Source: JAFARZ01 sp035651595 (GTDB lineage: Bacteria > Actinomycetota > Actinomycetes > Streptosporangiales > Streptosporangiaceae). From it: a DNA stretch of 15,397 bases. This document shows, piece after piece, positions 7,945 through 14,003 of this stretch (its first letter is position 1; each line of letters starts with the position of its first letter). The notes under the pieces were generated by a model, which made no database searches, was not told the origin of the DNA, and saw only the letters and a list, made by a program, of their open reading frames with translations. Location of the stretch: NCBI GenBank assembly GCA_035651595.1, contig DASRFJ010000260.1, forward strand, positions 1-15,397, written 5' to 3'. A program made the position numbers and the translations under genes.

Positions 7945-7958
7945 CCGAGGAGGAACCG

Positions 7959-8519
7959 ATGCTGCCAGTGATCTATTCGATGAGCGTGTCGCTAGATGGC
8001 TTCATCGCCGCACCAGGTGACGACATCGGGTGGACCGCGCCCGACGCGGATCTGTTCCGCTTCCACGTCGAGCAGACCCGCAACATTTCCGCGCACCTGT
8101 GCGGACGCGGCCTGTACCAGGCGATGCTGGTATGGGAGACCGCCGAGCAGACCATGTCCGGCGCGGCGGAGCTGGAGTTCGCCCGCATCTGGCGGCCGAT
8201 CCCCAAGGTGGTGTTCTCGCGCACGCTCACCTCCGTGGAAGGCAACGCGCGCCTGGCGACCGCCGACATCGCCACCGAGATCGACCGCCTTCGCGACCAG
8301 CCGGGCGACGGCGCGGTGTCCGTCGGCGGGGCCGGCCTAGCCGCGGCCGCCATCGCCGCGGACCTGATCGACGAGTACCGCCAGTTCGTCTACCCGATCA
8401 TCCTCGGCGACGGCACCCCCTACTTCCCGCCGCTCGCCAAACCCCTGGATCTGCGTCTGGTGGAAACCCAGACGTTCAGCTCTCGCTTCGTCTATCTCCG
8501 CTACCAGCGCACCCGCTGA
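7959..8519 (+). CDS. Dihydrofolate reductase / RibD C-terminal family protein
   Basis: A 186-aa cytoplasmic protein with the hallmarks of the RibD_C/DHFR-like fold: SMSVSLDGFIA near the N-terminus (residues 7-17), the nucleotide-site stretch GDGAVSVGGAGLAAAAI (115-131) and the late YPIILGDGTPYFP (145-157). Actinomycetes carry many such paralogues, presumed NADPH-dependent reductases whose substrates are mostly unknown, so real folate or riboflavin work is unlikely. ATG 7959 was chosen over an upstream GTG (7899) because GAGGAGG at 7947-7953 sits 5 bases before it. It is divergent from the kinase and has no co-directional neighbour. It has no link to the box operon that I can see. Confidence 0.87.
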   Translation: MLPVIYSMSVSLDGFIAAPGDDIGWTAPDADLFRFHVEQTRNISAHLCGRGLYQAMLVWETAEQTMSGAAELEFARIWRPIPKVVFSRTLTSVEGNARLATADIATEIDRLRDQPGDGAVSVGGAGLAAAAIAADLIDEYRQFVYPIILGDGTPYFPPLAKPLDLRLVETQTFSSRFVYLRYQRTR

Positions 8520-8612
8520 GCCGCGGTCCCAGAGTTCAACTGAGCGCCGCTTCCGAGCCCGGGCGCGTTGCGCAGATCGTCATATATCCGGATTTGTGAT
8601 CGAGAAACTGGC

Positions 8613-8650
8613 GCGTGGCTGGGGTCAGGAAGCGTGGGTGGGGTCAAGGA
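8613..8650. repeat. Imperfect tandem direct repeat, 18-19 bp
   Basis: GCGTGGCTGGGGTCAGGA (8613-8630) is followed by GCGTGGGTGGGGTCAAGGA (8632-8650), differing by one substitution and one inserted base. It lies between the converging RibD-like and glycoside hydrolase genes, next to the terminator hairpin. The rest of 8520-8612 shows nothing I can name. Confidence 0.5.
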
Positions 8651-8693
8651 CGGGGAGCGCACCCGTCTGGCCGGCGGACGGGTGCGCTGCCCG
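8651..8693. terminator. Long terminator-like hairpin, mainly for the glycoside hydrolase gene
   Basis: A perfect 12-bp stem (8656-8667 with 8677-8688) closes a 9-base loop and extends through one mismatch to 17 paired positions (8651-8667 with 8677-8693). The stem begins 8 bases beyond the hydrolase stop codon. The minus-strand side has no U-tract, as is common in high-GC actinomycetes; the plus-strand side is followed by TTAACTT, so it may also stop transcription from the RibD-like gene. Confidence 0.7.
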
Positions 8694-8701
8694 TTAACTT
8701 C

Positions 8702-10519
8702 TCAGTGAGGTGTGAAGTCCTGGTTGTTGCCGGCGGCGTTCTTGCACGGCCACTGGTCGAGTTGCTGCCCTCGAGTGGTGCTGGCCCCGAGGACGTCCAG
8801 GCACAGCCCGCTGTTCTGGTTCTTGAACTCCCATGAGCCGTCGGACTGCTGCATGGGCTGCCACAGGCTGTTCGAGGCGCCGTTGGCCACCTGCTGGACA
8901 ATGTCGGCAGTGCCCGCGGTGGTCGAACTGCCGGACACGGCCACGTCGTCACCGGAGTTCTCGGCCTGGAGCTCACCGAAGCCGCCGGACACCGGCACGA
9001 ACTGGAACTGCTGGTTCGTCTGGCCGTTGCACGTCCACTGGTCGATCGCCGCCCCAGCGGTCGAAGTGTTCCCGAACACGTCAAGGCACAGGCTGTCGCT
9101 GCCGATGACCAGCTGGTGGTTGCCGCCGGGGAACCCGCCGCCGGAACCCGAGCCCGGCGTCAGGTAGACGCCGAACGCGTCGTGCGAGGACTGGAACGTG
9201 AACGGCACCGTGATGGAGCCCCCGGAGGTGCTCATGCTCTGGCTGAACACCACCTGCGGCGAGCTGAGCGGTGCCTGGTCAGGGATCCGGTCCACGGTGA
9301 CGTTGACGCTGCCGCTGCCCGCCAGCCATGGCACCGAGGACAGTCCGTTGAACGTCACCGATGCCGCTCCGGTAAAGCCGTTTTCGTCCCCGACGATGGC
9401 GACGGCGCGCTTCGCGGAGCTGTCTTCGGACGCGGCAATCGCGGTGGTCCCGACCTCACCGGACGTGGACACCATGGAGCCGGTCAGGTCGGCGTAGGTG
9501 CGGAACGCCCACCAGATGCCGGTCGGCTGCCAGGTGCCGCCGCTCTGGGTGAGCAGGCCGGTCAGGTTGGGCGTCTCACAGCAGACCCAGTTGCCGCGCA
9601 TCGCGTTCGTATACCCGGACTGGGCCAAGCGGGCCAGGTACCAGGTGGACTGCCCGGCGGTCTGCTGGTCTTGCGGCCCGAACTCGTTGGCAGACAGCGG
9701 GACCCGTGCGATCCCGTTCCCGGACAAGTCGCTGTTGATCGACTGCGCGACCGTGACCGGGTCGTCCCCGTCTCCTTCGAGGTGATTGGTGATCTCGTCC
9801 GGTACCGTTCCGGCGGACTTCACGTGTGCCAGCCAGGTCTGCCACTCGCCGGAGTTCTGCTGCGGCGTGAAGGCGACCGAAGGCCCGACGATCGTCGCGC
9901 CAGCGGCGACGCGACGGATCTCACGGAAGGCGGTATCCCACATCTGGAAGTACTGGGTGCTGTTCACGCCCCTGGTCCAGAAGGCCGAGATATCCGGCTC
10001 GTTCCAGATGTCGTACGCGAACTTGAGCCCGGAAGCCTGCAGCGCGCCCACCACCGTATCGATGAAGGTGACCCAGTTCGAGCAGTTGCCGTTGTCGCAC
10101 GGGAACATCGTGTTGGACGGCTGGCCGCCATCCGCGCCGTAGACGTCGCTCAGGATCACCTGGTACTGCGCGTGGGTAAACCGCCTGGCCTGGGCGAGTA
10201 TCTCGTTGATATCCGCCTGCGTACCGGAACCGTTCGTGTAGCCGTCGCCGATCCAGCCGCGGGACGCATGCCCGCCGCCTCGGTACGCGTTGAAGCCGAG
10301 CGGCAGCAGGAACTGGTCGGCCGGCTGGGTCGCGTCCTGGCTTACCCCGTACAGGAAGCCCTCGCCGACCCCGGTCGCTGGTCCTGTCACCGAAGCGAGG
10401 TTCACGCTCAGCGCCTGAGCTGCCGACGCGCTCTCGGCGCGTGCCAGCAGCGGTACCGCCAGCGCGACTACCAGACCGGCTGCCGCCGCGAGACGTCCAT
10501 GTCTCGTTCTCGTCCGCAT
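8702..10519 (-). CDS. Secreted glycoside hydrolase (clan A-like) with ricin-type lectin domain
   Basis: A 605-aa exported enzyme. A signal peptide covers about residues 1-34 (basic MRTRTRHGR, hydrophobic AAAAGLVVALAVPLLA, then an Ala-rich cleavage region). The catalytic region (about 40-350) has IWNEPD with candidate acid/base E174 and PLSANEFG with candidate nucleophile E279, the arrangement of (beta/alpha)8 clan A hydrolases; the exact GH family is not clear. A beta-rich domain (about 365-455) and a Gly/Ser linker (456-466) lead to a ricin-type beta-trefoil (467-605), with CLDVFGNTSTAG, DQWTC and QQFQF in the first unit and CLDVLGAST, DQWPC and QDFTP in the last. ATG 10519 follows a strong GAGGAGGT. 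The substrate is probably a plant or fungal polysaccharide. Palindromic operators lie upstream. Confidence 0.87.
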   Translation of the reverse strand: MRTRTRHGRLAAAAGLVVALAVPLLARAESASAAQALSVNLASVTGPATGVGEGFLYGVSQDATQPADQFLLPLGFNAYRGGGHASRGWIGDGYTNGSGTQADINEILAQARRFTHAQYQVILSDVYGADGGQPSNTMFPCDNGNCSNWVTFIDTVVGALQASGLKFAYDIWNEPDISAFWTRGVNSTQYFQMWDTAFREIRRVAAGATIVGPSVAFTPQQNSGEWQTWLAHVKSAGTVPDEITNHLEGDGDDPVTVAQSINSDLSGNGIARVPLSANEFGPQDQQTAGQSTWYLARLAQSGYTNAMRGNWVCCETPNLTGLLTQSGGTWQPTGIWWAFRTYADLTGSMVSTSGEVGTTAIAASEDSSAKRAVAIVGDENGFTGAASVTFNGLSSVPWLAGSGSVNVTVDRIPDQAPLSSPQVVFSQSMSTSGGSITVPFTFQSSHDAFGVYLTPGSGSGGGFPGGNHQLVIGSDSLCLDVFGNTSTAGAAIDQWTCNGQTNQQFQFVPVSGGFGELQAENSGDDVAVSGSSTTAGTADIVQQVANGASNSLWQPMQQSDGSWEFKNQNSGLCLDVLGASTTRGQQLDQWPCKNAAGNNQDFTPH

Positions 10520-10567
10520 CTGACCTCCTCAGGTCCGGCGCCACCCGGCGGCGACGGGCATTCCGCC

Positions 10568-10595
10568 TGTGACCGGTCACATGTGACCGGTCACA
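10568..10595. promoter_or_regulatory. Two abutting identical 14-bp palindromes (operator pair)
   Basis: TGTGACCGGTCACA, a perfect palindrome with a central CG step, occurs at 10568-10581 and again immediately at 10582-10595. It lies 49-76 bases upstream of the glycoside hydrolase start. Perfect dyads with central CG are typical of LacI-family operators controlling extracellular sugar hydrolases, though a GntR-type regulator is also possible. No candidate regulator gene is in the window. Confidence 0.75.
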
Positions 10596-10642
10596 ATTCA
10601 CCCAATCACGGCAGCGGGTAGCTCATTTAGGAAACGACCTCA

Positions 10643-10658
10643 TTGTGAGCGCTAACAA
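10643..10658. promoter_or_regulatory. LacI-family-like operator
   Basis: TTGTGAGCGCTAACAA is a 16-bp dyad with a single mismatch and an AGCGCT core, very like operators of LacI-family sugar regulators (compare the GTTAGCGCTAAC type of actinomycete xylan and arabinan genes). Its centre is 62 bp from that of the nearer 14-bp palindrome, about six helical turns, so the sites lie on the same DNA face. It could serve the hydrolase (minus), the 10771 gene (plus), or both. Confidence 0.65.
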
Positions 10659-10757
10659 ATGGTCGGTCAACGGGCAGTTCGATCCAGCCGGCTCCCAGCC
10701 TCGCTCTGCCAGCACGTCCGGCTTCCGCCGGGTGAAAATTGCGGCTTCGGAGCTGGC

Positions 10758-10763
10758 TACGAT
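10758..10763 (+). promoter_or_regulatory. Leaderless-type -10 element of the 10771 gene
   Basis: TACGAT fits the TANNNT consensus. Seven bases separate it from ATG 10771, placing the predicted transcript start on the start codon. No good -35 lies 16-19 bases upstream, which is usual for actinobacterial leaderless promoters. The short distance is the main support. Confidence 0.45.
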
Positions 10764-10770
10764 CGAGTCG

Positions 10771-11328
10771 ATGCGACATAACCCCGGCACAGTGGTCGTC
10801 CTGGCTGGCTCCGCGCCCGCACAGGTGCTGGCCGCGGTCGACCGTTCCATGAACGTCACGCTGATCCGCCCCGGGGAACCCGAGAACGGTGACAACCTCG
10901 CGGCCGCGGCCGACGCGCTCCAGCGCGCCGCCCGCGTCGCGTCACCGTACGCTCTCGTGTCCGCCGACCCGCTGGCCGGCATGGCCGCCGCCTGGCAGGC
11001 GATGTGGGATGTCTCCCAGCAGCCAGGTCCCGAAGAATTCGAACGCGAGGCGCTCACCGCCGTGACGGCATGGCGGGCCGGCAGGTTCGAGCTGCCCGAC
11101 TACTACCTCACTCTCACCGCCGACCCCGCGGCCGGCCACGCCGACTTCTATCTGGGCCCGTTGCGCTCGATCCGCCCGCACCGAGTCGCGTTCGTGGCCG
11201 CCGCCGAGCCCGCTCAGCAGGCCGCCGGCGTCCTGCACGCCCTCGGCTCGCTGCGCCACGGCCCCTGGTGGCCGCCGCTGGCCGACGTCATCGAAACGGC
11301 CCGCGGCTTCTACCCAGCCACCCTGTAA
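10771..11328 (+). CDS. Unknown 185-aa protein
   Basis: I do not recognise this protein. It is predicted to be soluble, with no signal peptide or membrane helix. It opens with a short hydrophobic strand (GTVVVLAGSAPAQVLAAVD) and has an Ala-rich middle and a distinctive YYLTLTADPAAGHADFYLGP (110-129). The C-terminal third includes FVAAAEPAQQAAGVLHALGSL and HGPWWPPLADVIETARGFYP. Codon use is typical of its neighbours, supporting a real gene. The frame is open from GTG 10645, but that codon lies inside the LacI-like operator; ATG 10771, 7 bases after TACGAT, is the better start, and the first 42 codons of the longer form look non-conserved in character. It ends 53 bases before the sigma factor gene and may share its transcript. 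Confidence 0.6.
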   Translation: MRHNPGTVVVLAGSAPAQVLAAVDRSMNVTLIRPGEPENGDNLAAAADALQRAARVASPYALVSADPLAGMAAAWQAMWDVSQQPGPEEFEREALTAVTAWRAGRFELPDYYLTLTADPAAGHADFYLGPLRSIRPHRVAFVAAAEPAQQAAGVLHALGSLRHGPWWPPLADVIETARGFYPATL

Positions 11329-11381
11329 AACCACACCGGAACAGCGTGAACCGGGGATCCCCCGAACGCAATAAGGCACTG

Positions 11382-11912
11382 ATGGATGAGGACACGCTGG
11401 TCGCCCGCGTCGCGGCCGGAGACGACACGGCGCTCCGCGAGCTGTTCACGCGGCACGCGCCGATGCTCGCCGCCCGGCTCCGTGTCCTGCTTCCGGCGTC
11501 CGACGTGGAGGACGTGCTCCAGGAGACGTTCCTCGCCGCCTGGCGTGGCGCCGCGCGATACCAGCCGACCGGCGCGTACGCGGCGTGGCTGTGGGGGATC
11601 GCCCGCCGGCAGGCGGCGCTGCTGCTGCGCCGTCGCGGTCCGGCCGCGGCCCCGCTCCCCGAACTGGCAGCGGCGGACGACCCGACCGCGGCCGCGGCGT
11701 CAAGGATCGACCTGGCGCGCGCGATCGCCGCACTCGCGCCCGCCGAACAAGAGGTGTGGCGGCTGATGTACCTGGAAGATCTGCCGGTCGCCGAGGCGGC
11801 CCGGCTGACCGGAGTTCCGCCCGGCACGGTCAAGAGCAGGGCACACCGGGCGCGACGGCTGCTGCGGGCGGCGCTCACCGGCAACGAGGCAGCGGAAGGA
11901 GGTGCGCGATGA
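11382..11912 (+). CDS. ECF-family RNA polymerase sigma factor
   Basis: A 176-aa sigma-70 family protein with only regions 2 and 4, as in extracytoplasmic-function sigma factors. Region 2 spans about residues 15-85, with DVEDVLQETFLAAWRG (41-56) as the core-binding and -10 helix and WLWGIARRQAALLLRRR closing it. Region 4 spans about 113-165, with the helix-turn-helix LPVAEAARLTGVPPGTVKSR (134-153). ATG 11382 follows TAAGG with 5 bases of spacing; an in-frame GTG at 11346 is a less likely start. The stop overlaps the ATG of the membrane protein (ATGA), which also has a very strong ribosome site. The factor probably directs this operon and others in response to an envelope signal. No zinc-finger anti-sigma gene is adjacent. 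Confidence 0.94.
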   Translation: MDEDTLVARVAAGDDTALRELFTRHAPMLAARLRVLLPASDVEDVLQETFLAAWRGAARYQPTGAYAAWLWGIARRQAALLLRRRGPAAAPLPELAAADDPTAAAASRIDLARAIAALAPAEQEVWRLMYLEDLPVAEAARLTGVPPGTVKSRAHRARRLLRAALTGNEAAEGGAR

Positions 11913-12601
11913 CCGGCAACGATGACGTGGATCTCGACCGGGTGTGGCTCGGCATCGCCACCGAGGTATGGCGGCGACGTCCCGGTCGTGCCGAGCGGGT
12001 GGCCGGGCGGCTGCTGCGCTCGCCAGGCCTGGCCCGGGTGCTGTTCACCACGCCGTCGCTGCTGATGCCGTGGCTGATCGCCACCATCGTGGTGCTGGGC
12101 GCGGGAGTCGCGGCAACCCGGAGCAGCGGCCAGCCACTGGTGGCGCTGCTCGCCCCTGGCCTGGCCGCGGCCGCCATCGCGTACGCCTACGGGCCGGGCA
12201 TCGACCCGGCGTGGGAGCTGTCGTGCAGCATGGCGGTCAGCGACCGCATGGTGCTGCTCGTTCGCGCGCTGGCGGTATTCGCGGTCAACGCGGTGCTCGG
12301 CTTGCTCGCTTCGGCGGTGTCCGGCGCCGTAGCGGCGGTCGCCGTTGGCTGGCTGATGCCAATGGCAGCGCTTTGCGCGCTGGCCTTGGCGGTGGCCACG
12401 GTGGCGCGGTCCGCGATCGCGGGGGCGACCGCGGGCCTGGCCGTCTGGGCGATCACCGTGCTGTCGGTGCGGGTAGCGAGCGGCCAGGTGACCGCCGTGG
12501 TGACCCGCGGTGTCCTCGTTCTTCCCTATCTGACGGTGGCGGCCTGCTGTGCGCTGGTCGCGGTCCACGCCACCCGGATCCCGAAAGGAACCTCACGATG
12601 A
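11909..12601 (+). CDS. Six-helix membrane protein, probable ABC-2-type permease subunit
   Basis: A 230-aa protein with an N-terminal cytoplasmic stretch of about 45 residues (charged, VWRRRPGRAERVAGRLLRS) followed by six hydrophobic helices ending near residue 225. ELSCSMAVSDRMVLLVRALA, between helices 2 and 3, resembles the coupling region of ABC-2 exporter subunits, where a pattern like E-L-x-x-S-x-P-V-S-x-R-x-L-L-x-A-R precedes a helix. It overlaps the sigma gene (ATGA), has an excellent GGAAGGAGGT 5 bases upstream, and overlaps the ATPase start, so the three are translated together. No HxxxCxxC zinc motif is present. It is most likely the membrane half of the exporter, and the N-terminal tail could also hold the sigma factor. 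Confidence 0.78.
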   Translation: MTGNDDVDLDRVWLGIATEVWRRRPGRAERVAGRLLRSPGLARVLFTTPSLLMPWLIATIVVLGAGVAATRSSGQPLVALLAPGLAAAAIAYAYGPGIDPAWELSCSMAVSDRMVLLVRALAVFAVNAVLGLLASAVSGAVAAVAVGWLMPMAALCALALAVATVARSAIAGATAGLAVWAITVLSVRVASGQVTAVVTRGVLVLPYLTVAACCALVAVHATRIPKGTSR

Positions 12602-13356
12602 ACGTCGACATCGCGGACCTGACCCGGCGATTCGGCCGGAACCAGGCGGTGGCTGGGGTCACCCTTCAAGCCGGGCCTGGTGTCTTCGGCCTGCTCGGAC
12701 CGAACGGCGCGGGGAAAACCTCCCTGCTGCGCATGATGGCGACAGTGATCCCCCCGTCGTCCGGCACGATGCGACTGCTCGATCGCGACCCTGGCTCCTA
12801 CGACTCGCGTCGGGAGATCCGCCGCAGGCTCGGTTACCTCCCGCAGAGCCTCGGCTACTACCCGGGCTTCACGGTGGCCGAGTTCGTGGAGTACTTCGCG
12901 CTGCTGAAGGACATGCCGCCGGGCCGGGTCCCCAAAGCGGTCGCCGGCGCGATCGAGCGGGTCGACCTCGGCGCCAAGGCGCGGGCGAAGCTGCGCACGC
13001 TGTCCGGCGGCATGCTGCGCCGGGTCGGCATCGCCCAGGCGATCGTCAACGGACCCGAACTCCTGCTGCTCGACGAGCCGACGGCGGGCCTCGACCCGGA
13101 GCAGCGGGTGCAGTTCCGCGCGCTGCTCCGCGACCTGGGCAAGCAGGCCACCGTGGTGGTGTCGACCCACCTGGTCGAAGACGTCGGCGCGGCCTGCACC
13201 GAGGTCGCGCTGATGGACGCCGGACGGATCGTGTTCCGCGGCACCCCGGCCGAACTCGCCGCCAAAGGCACCGACCAGGACACCGGCGACGCCCCCCTCG
13301 AGCGCGGCTACACCGCCGCGCTCGCGCAGGCTCGCGCACTCACGAGAACCCAGTGA
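12598..13356 (+). CDS. ABC transporter ATP-binding protein
   Basis: A 252-aa nucleotide-binding subunit with all motifs intact: Walker A GPNGAGKTS (34-42), Q-loop YLPQ (80-83), signature LSGGM (135-139), Walker B LLLLDEPTAGLD (155-166) and the switch histidine in STH (189-191). The sequence is of the DRR/ABC-2 exporter type (FRGTPAEL near the C-terminus), which pairs with six-helix permeases to move drugs, lipids or peptides outward. It begins at ATG 12598 in an ATGA overlap with the membrane gene, with AAAGGA 8 bases upstream. It is the last gene of the sigma operon. No second permease follows, so the 230-aa membrane protein is the natural partner, probably as a homodimer with two ATPases. 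Confidence 0.94.
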   Translation: MNVDIADLTRRFGRNQAVAGVTLQAGPGVFGLLGPNGAGKTSLLRMMATVIPPSSGTMRLLDRDPGSYDSRREIRRRLGYLPQSLGYYPGFTVAEFVEYFALLKDMPPGRVPKAVAGAIERVDLGAKARAKLRTLSGGMLRRVGIAQAIVNGPELLLLDEPTAGLDPEQRVQFRALLRDLGKQATVVVSTHLVEDVGAACTEVALMDAGRIVFRGTPAELAAKGTDQDTGDAPLERGYTAALAQARALTRTQ

Positions 13357-13388
13357 GCGGGACCGGCCGCTAAGGGTCCGCAGCGCTC
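13355..13388 (+). terminator. Possible terminator hairpin after the ABC ATPase gene
   Basis: GAGCG plus GGACC (13355-13364) pair with GGTCC (13375-13379) and CGCTC (13384-13388), giving 10 base pairs with a 4-base bulge and a 10-base loop. The structure overlaps the stop codon and has no U-tract, so it is only suggestive. Confidence 0.35.
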
Positions 13389-13503
13389 GAGACCGTGCCG
13401 CCCGCTGGGCCTGGCCGCCGGGTCTGGCCGTGTGCGCGCAGCCTGTGCCTGGAGTGCAGCGTGCGGCTACCGGGACAGGAGCGCACCCGCAGTCCGTCAT
13501 CAA

Positions 13504-13581
13504 CGTGGAAGATTTCCCCATCGTGGAAGACCGGCCCCCGTGAACAGGGGTCCCGCTACCACAAAGGGGAAAACCACCACG
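13504..13581. ncRNA. Candidate structured RNA: nested 78-nt hairpin
   Basis: Four helices nest without conflict. CGTGG (13504-13508) pairs with CCACG (13577-13581); TTTCCCC (13513-13519) with GGGGAAA (13566-13572); GTGG (13523-13526) with CCAC (13559-13562); and CCCC (13535-13538) with GGGG (13547-13550), around an 8-base apical loop. Internal loops are symmetric (4x4, 3x3, 8x8), the design of a functional RNA rather than a plain terminator. Either strand could be transcribed. No known RNA family is recognised by eye. Bridge-RNA-like transcripts of IS110-type elements have long hairpins with internal loops, but there is no transposase here to support that idea. Confidence 0.35.
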
Positions 13582-13690
13582 CTATCGAGGCCCATCAAAC
13601 CAGCCGCCGGCCCACCGGGCAGCCAGCGACCCGGGCAAACCCCGGAATAAGCCAACGAGGTCCGAACAGGGGGGTAAGTGTCCGCAATCA

Positions 13691-13725
13691 TTCCGGATCG
13701 CCCTCTGGGGCGGCGCGAGCCGGAA
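13691..13725. repeat. Stem-loop in the gene-poor region
   Basis: TTCCGG (13691-13696) pairs with CCGGAA (13720-13725), and within it GCCC (13700-13703) pairs with GGGC (13708-13711) around a TCTG loop. With GCCC/GGGC (13610-13620) and CCGGG/CCCGG (13631-13645, loop CAAAC) it forms a run of hairpins after the larger one. Confidence 0.5.
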
Positions 13726-13757
13726 GAGCAGACACGCCGAAAGCGCATGCTATCCCG

Positions 13758-13777
13758 GAACGAATACATTCGTACCC
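13758..13777. promoter_or_regulatory. Operator-like inverted repeat
   Basis: ACGAAT and ATTCGT flank a 2-base centre (13761-13774) in a perfect dyad. After one mismatch the outer GG and CC (13758-13759, 13776-13777) also pair. The size and symmetry suit a dimeric repressor of TetR or MarR type. It lies about 130 bp upstream of the promoter of the secreted-protein gene, so its target is unclear. Confidence 0.4.
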
Positions 13778-13904
13778 GAAACTTCCACATAGTCCGGAAT
13801 TCGCGTTGTAATCGGGCCCTCCGGGATCAGCGACTGCCTCAGCCCGCACCCACCCGCCTTCGCTCCTCGTCGTCACCGAGGACGGATTCGCGACAAATCC
13901 GCTC

Positions 13905-13933
13905 TTGACCGTGACTGGTGCGAATGTTACGTT
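13905..13933 (+). promoter_or_regulatory. Promoter of the small secreted protein gene
   Basis: TTGACC (13905-13910) and TACGTT (13928-13933) are separated by exactly 17 bases. The expected start near 13940 gives a leader of about 64 bases, which contains a stem-loop (TCCGGC 13963-13968 with GCCGGA 13974-13979, loop GCCAT) ahead of the ribosome site. Confidence 0.6.
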
Positions 13934-14003
13934 CCACGCGTCGCGGCATTTCATGATAATCATCCGGCGCCATGCCGGAAGTGCTCGTGGGAGGGGCTTA
14001 GTA

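Larger units (their letters stand above)
13357..14003. other. Gene-poor region with many stem-loops
   Basis: I see no convincing protein gene between the ABC ATPase and the secreted-protein gene. The short frames here have atypical, stop-limited codon use. Base composition is less GC-rich than in the flanking operons from about 13500 onward. The stretch carries the large nested hairpin at 13504-13581, further stem-loops (13610-13620; 13631-13645; 13691-13725), a repeated nonamer GAACAGGGG (13542-13550 and 13664-13672), a repeated CGTGGAAGA (13504-13512 and 13522-13530), and an operator-like dyad. It ends with the promoter and leader of the secreted protein. This looks like accessory DNA, perhaps a non-coding RNA locus or the worn end of a mobile element. 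Confidence 0.5.

Noticed and set aside
9116..10621. A 501-codon plus-strand frame opposite the glycoside hydrolase
   Set aside because: The minus strand encodes an intact signal peptide, catalytic motifs and ricin domain; the plus frame shows no recognisable domain.
10645..10770. Upstream GTG extension of the 10771 gene
   Set aside because: GTG 10645 lies inside the LacI-like operator and has no ribosome site, and the added residues look random; ATG 10771 has a well-placed -10.
11338..11342. GGAAC as an ECF-type -35 for sigma autoregulation
   Set aside because: No CGTC- or CGTT-like -10 lies 16-17 bases downstream, so there is no second element to support it.
13529..13575. CRISPR repeat, because CCCCCGTGAACAGGGG looks like a type I-E repeat hairpin
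   Set aside because: There is only one such unit, no regular spacer-repeat periodicity, and no cas gene.
13504..13725. Intact insertion sequence or IS110-type element
   Set aside because: No transposase frame is present and no terminal repeats or target duplication could be defined; it is kept only as a possible remnant.
13500..13790. A 96-codon minus-strand frame in the gene-poor region
   Set aside because: Composition is irregular and no motif is seen; the frame covers the hairpins, and the sequence is better explained by RNA-like structure.
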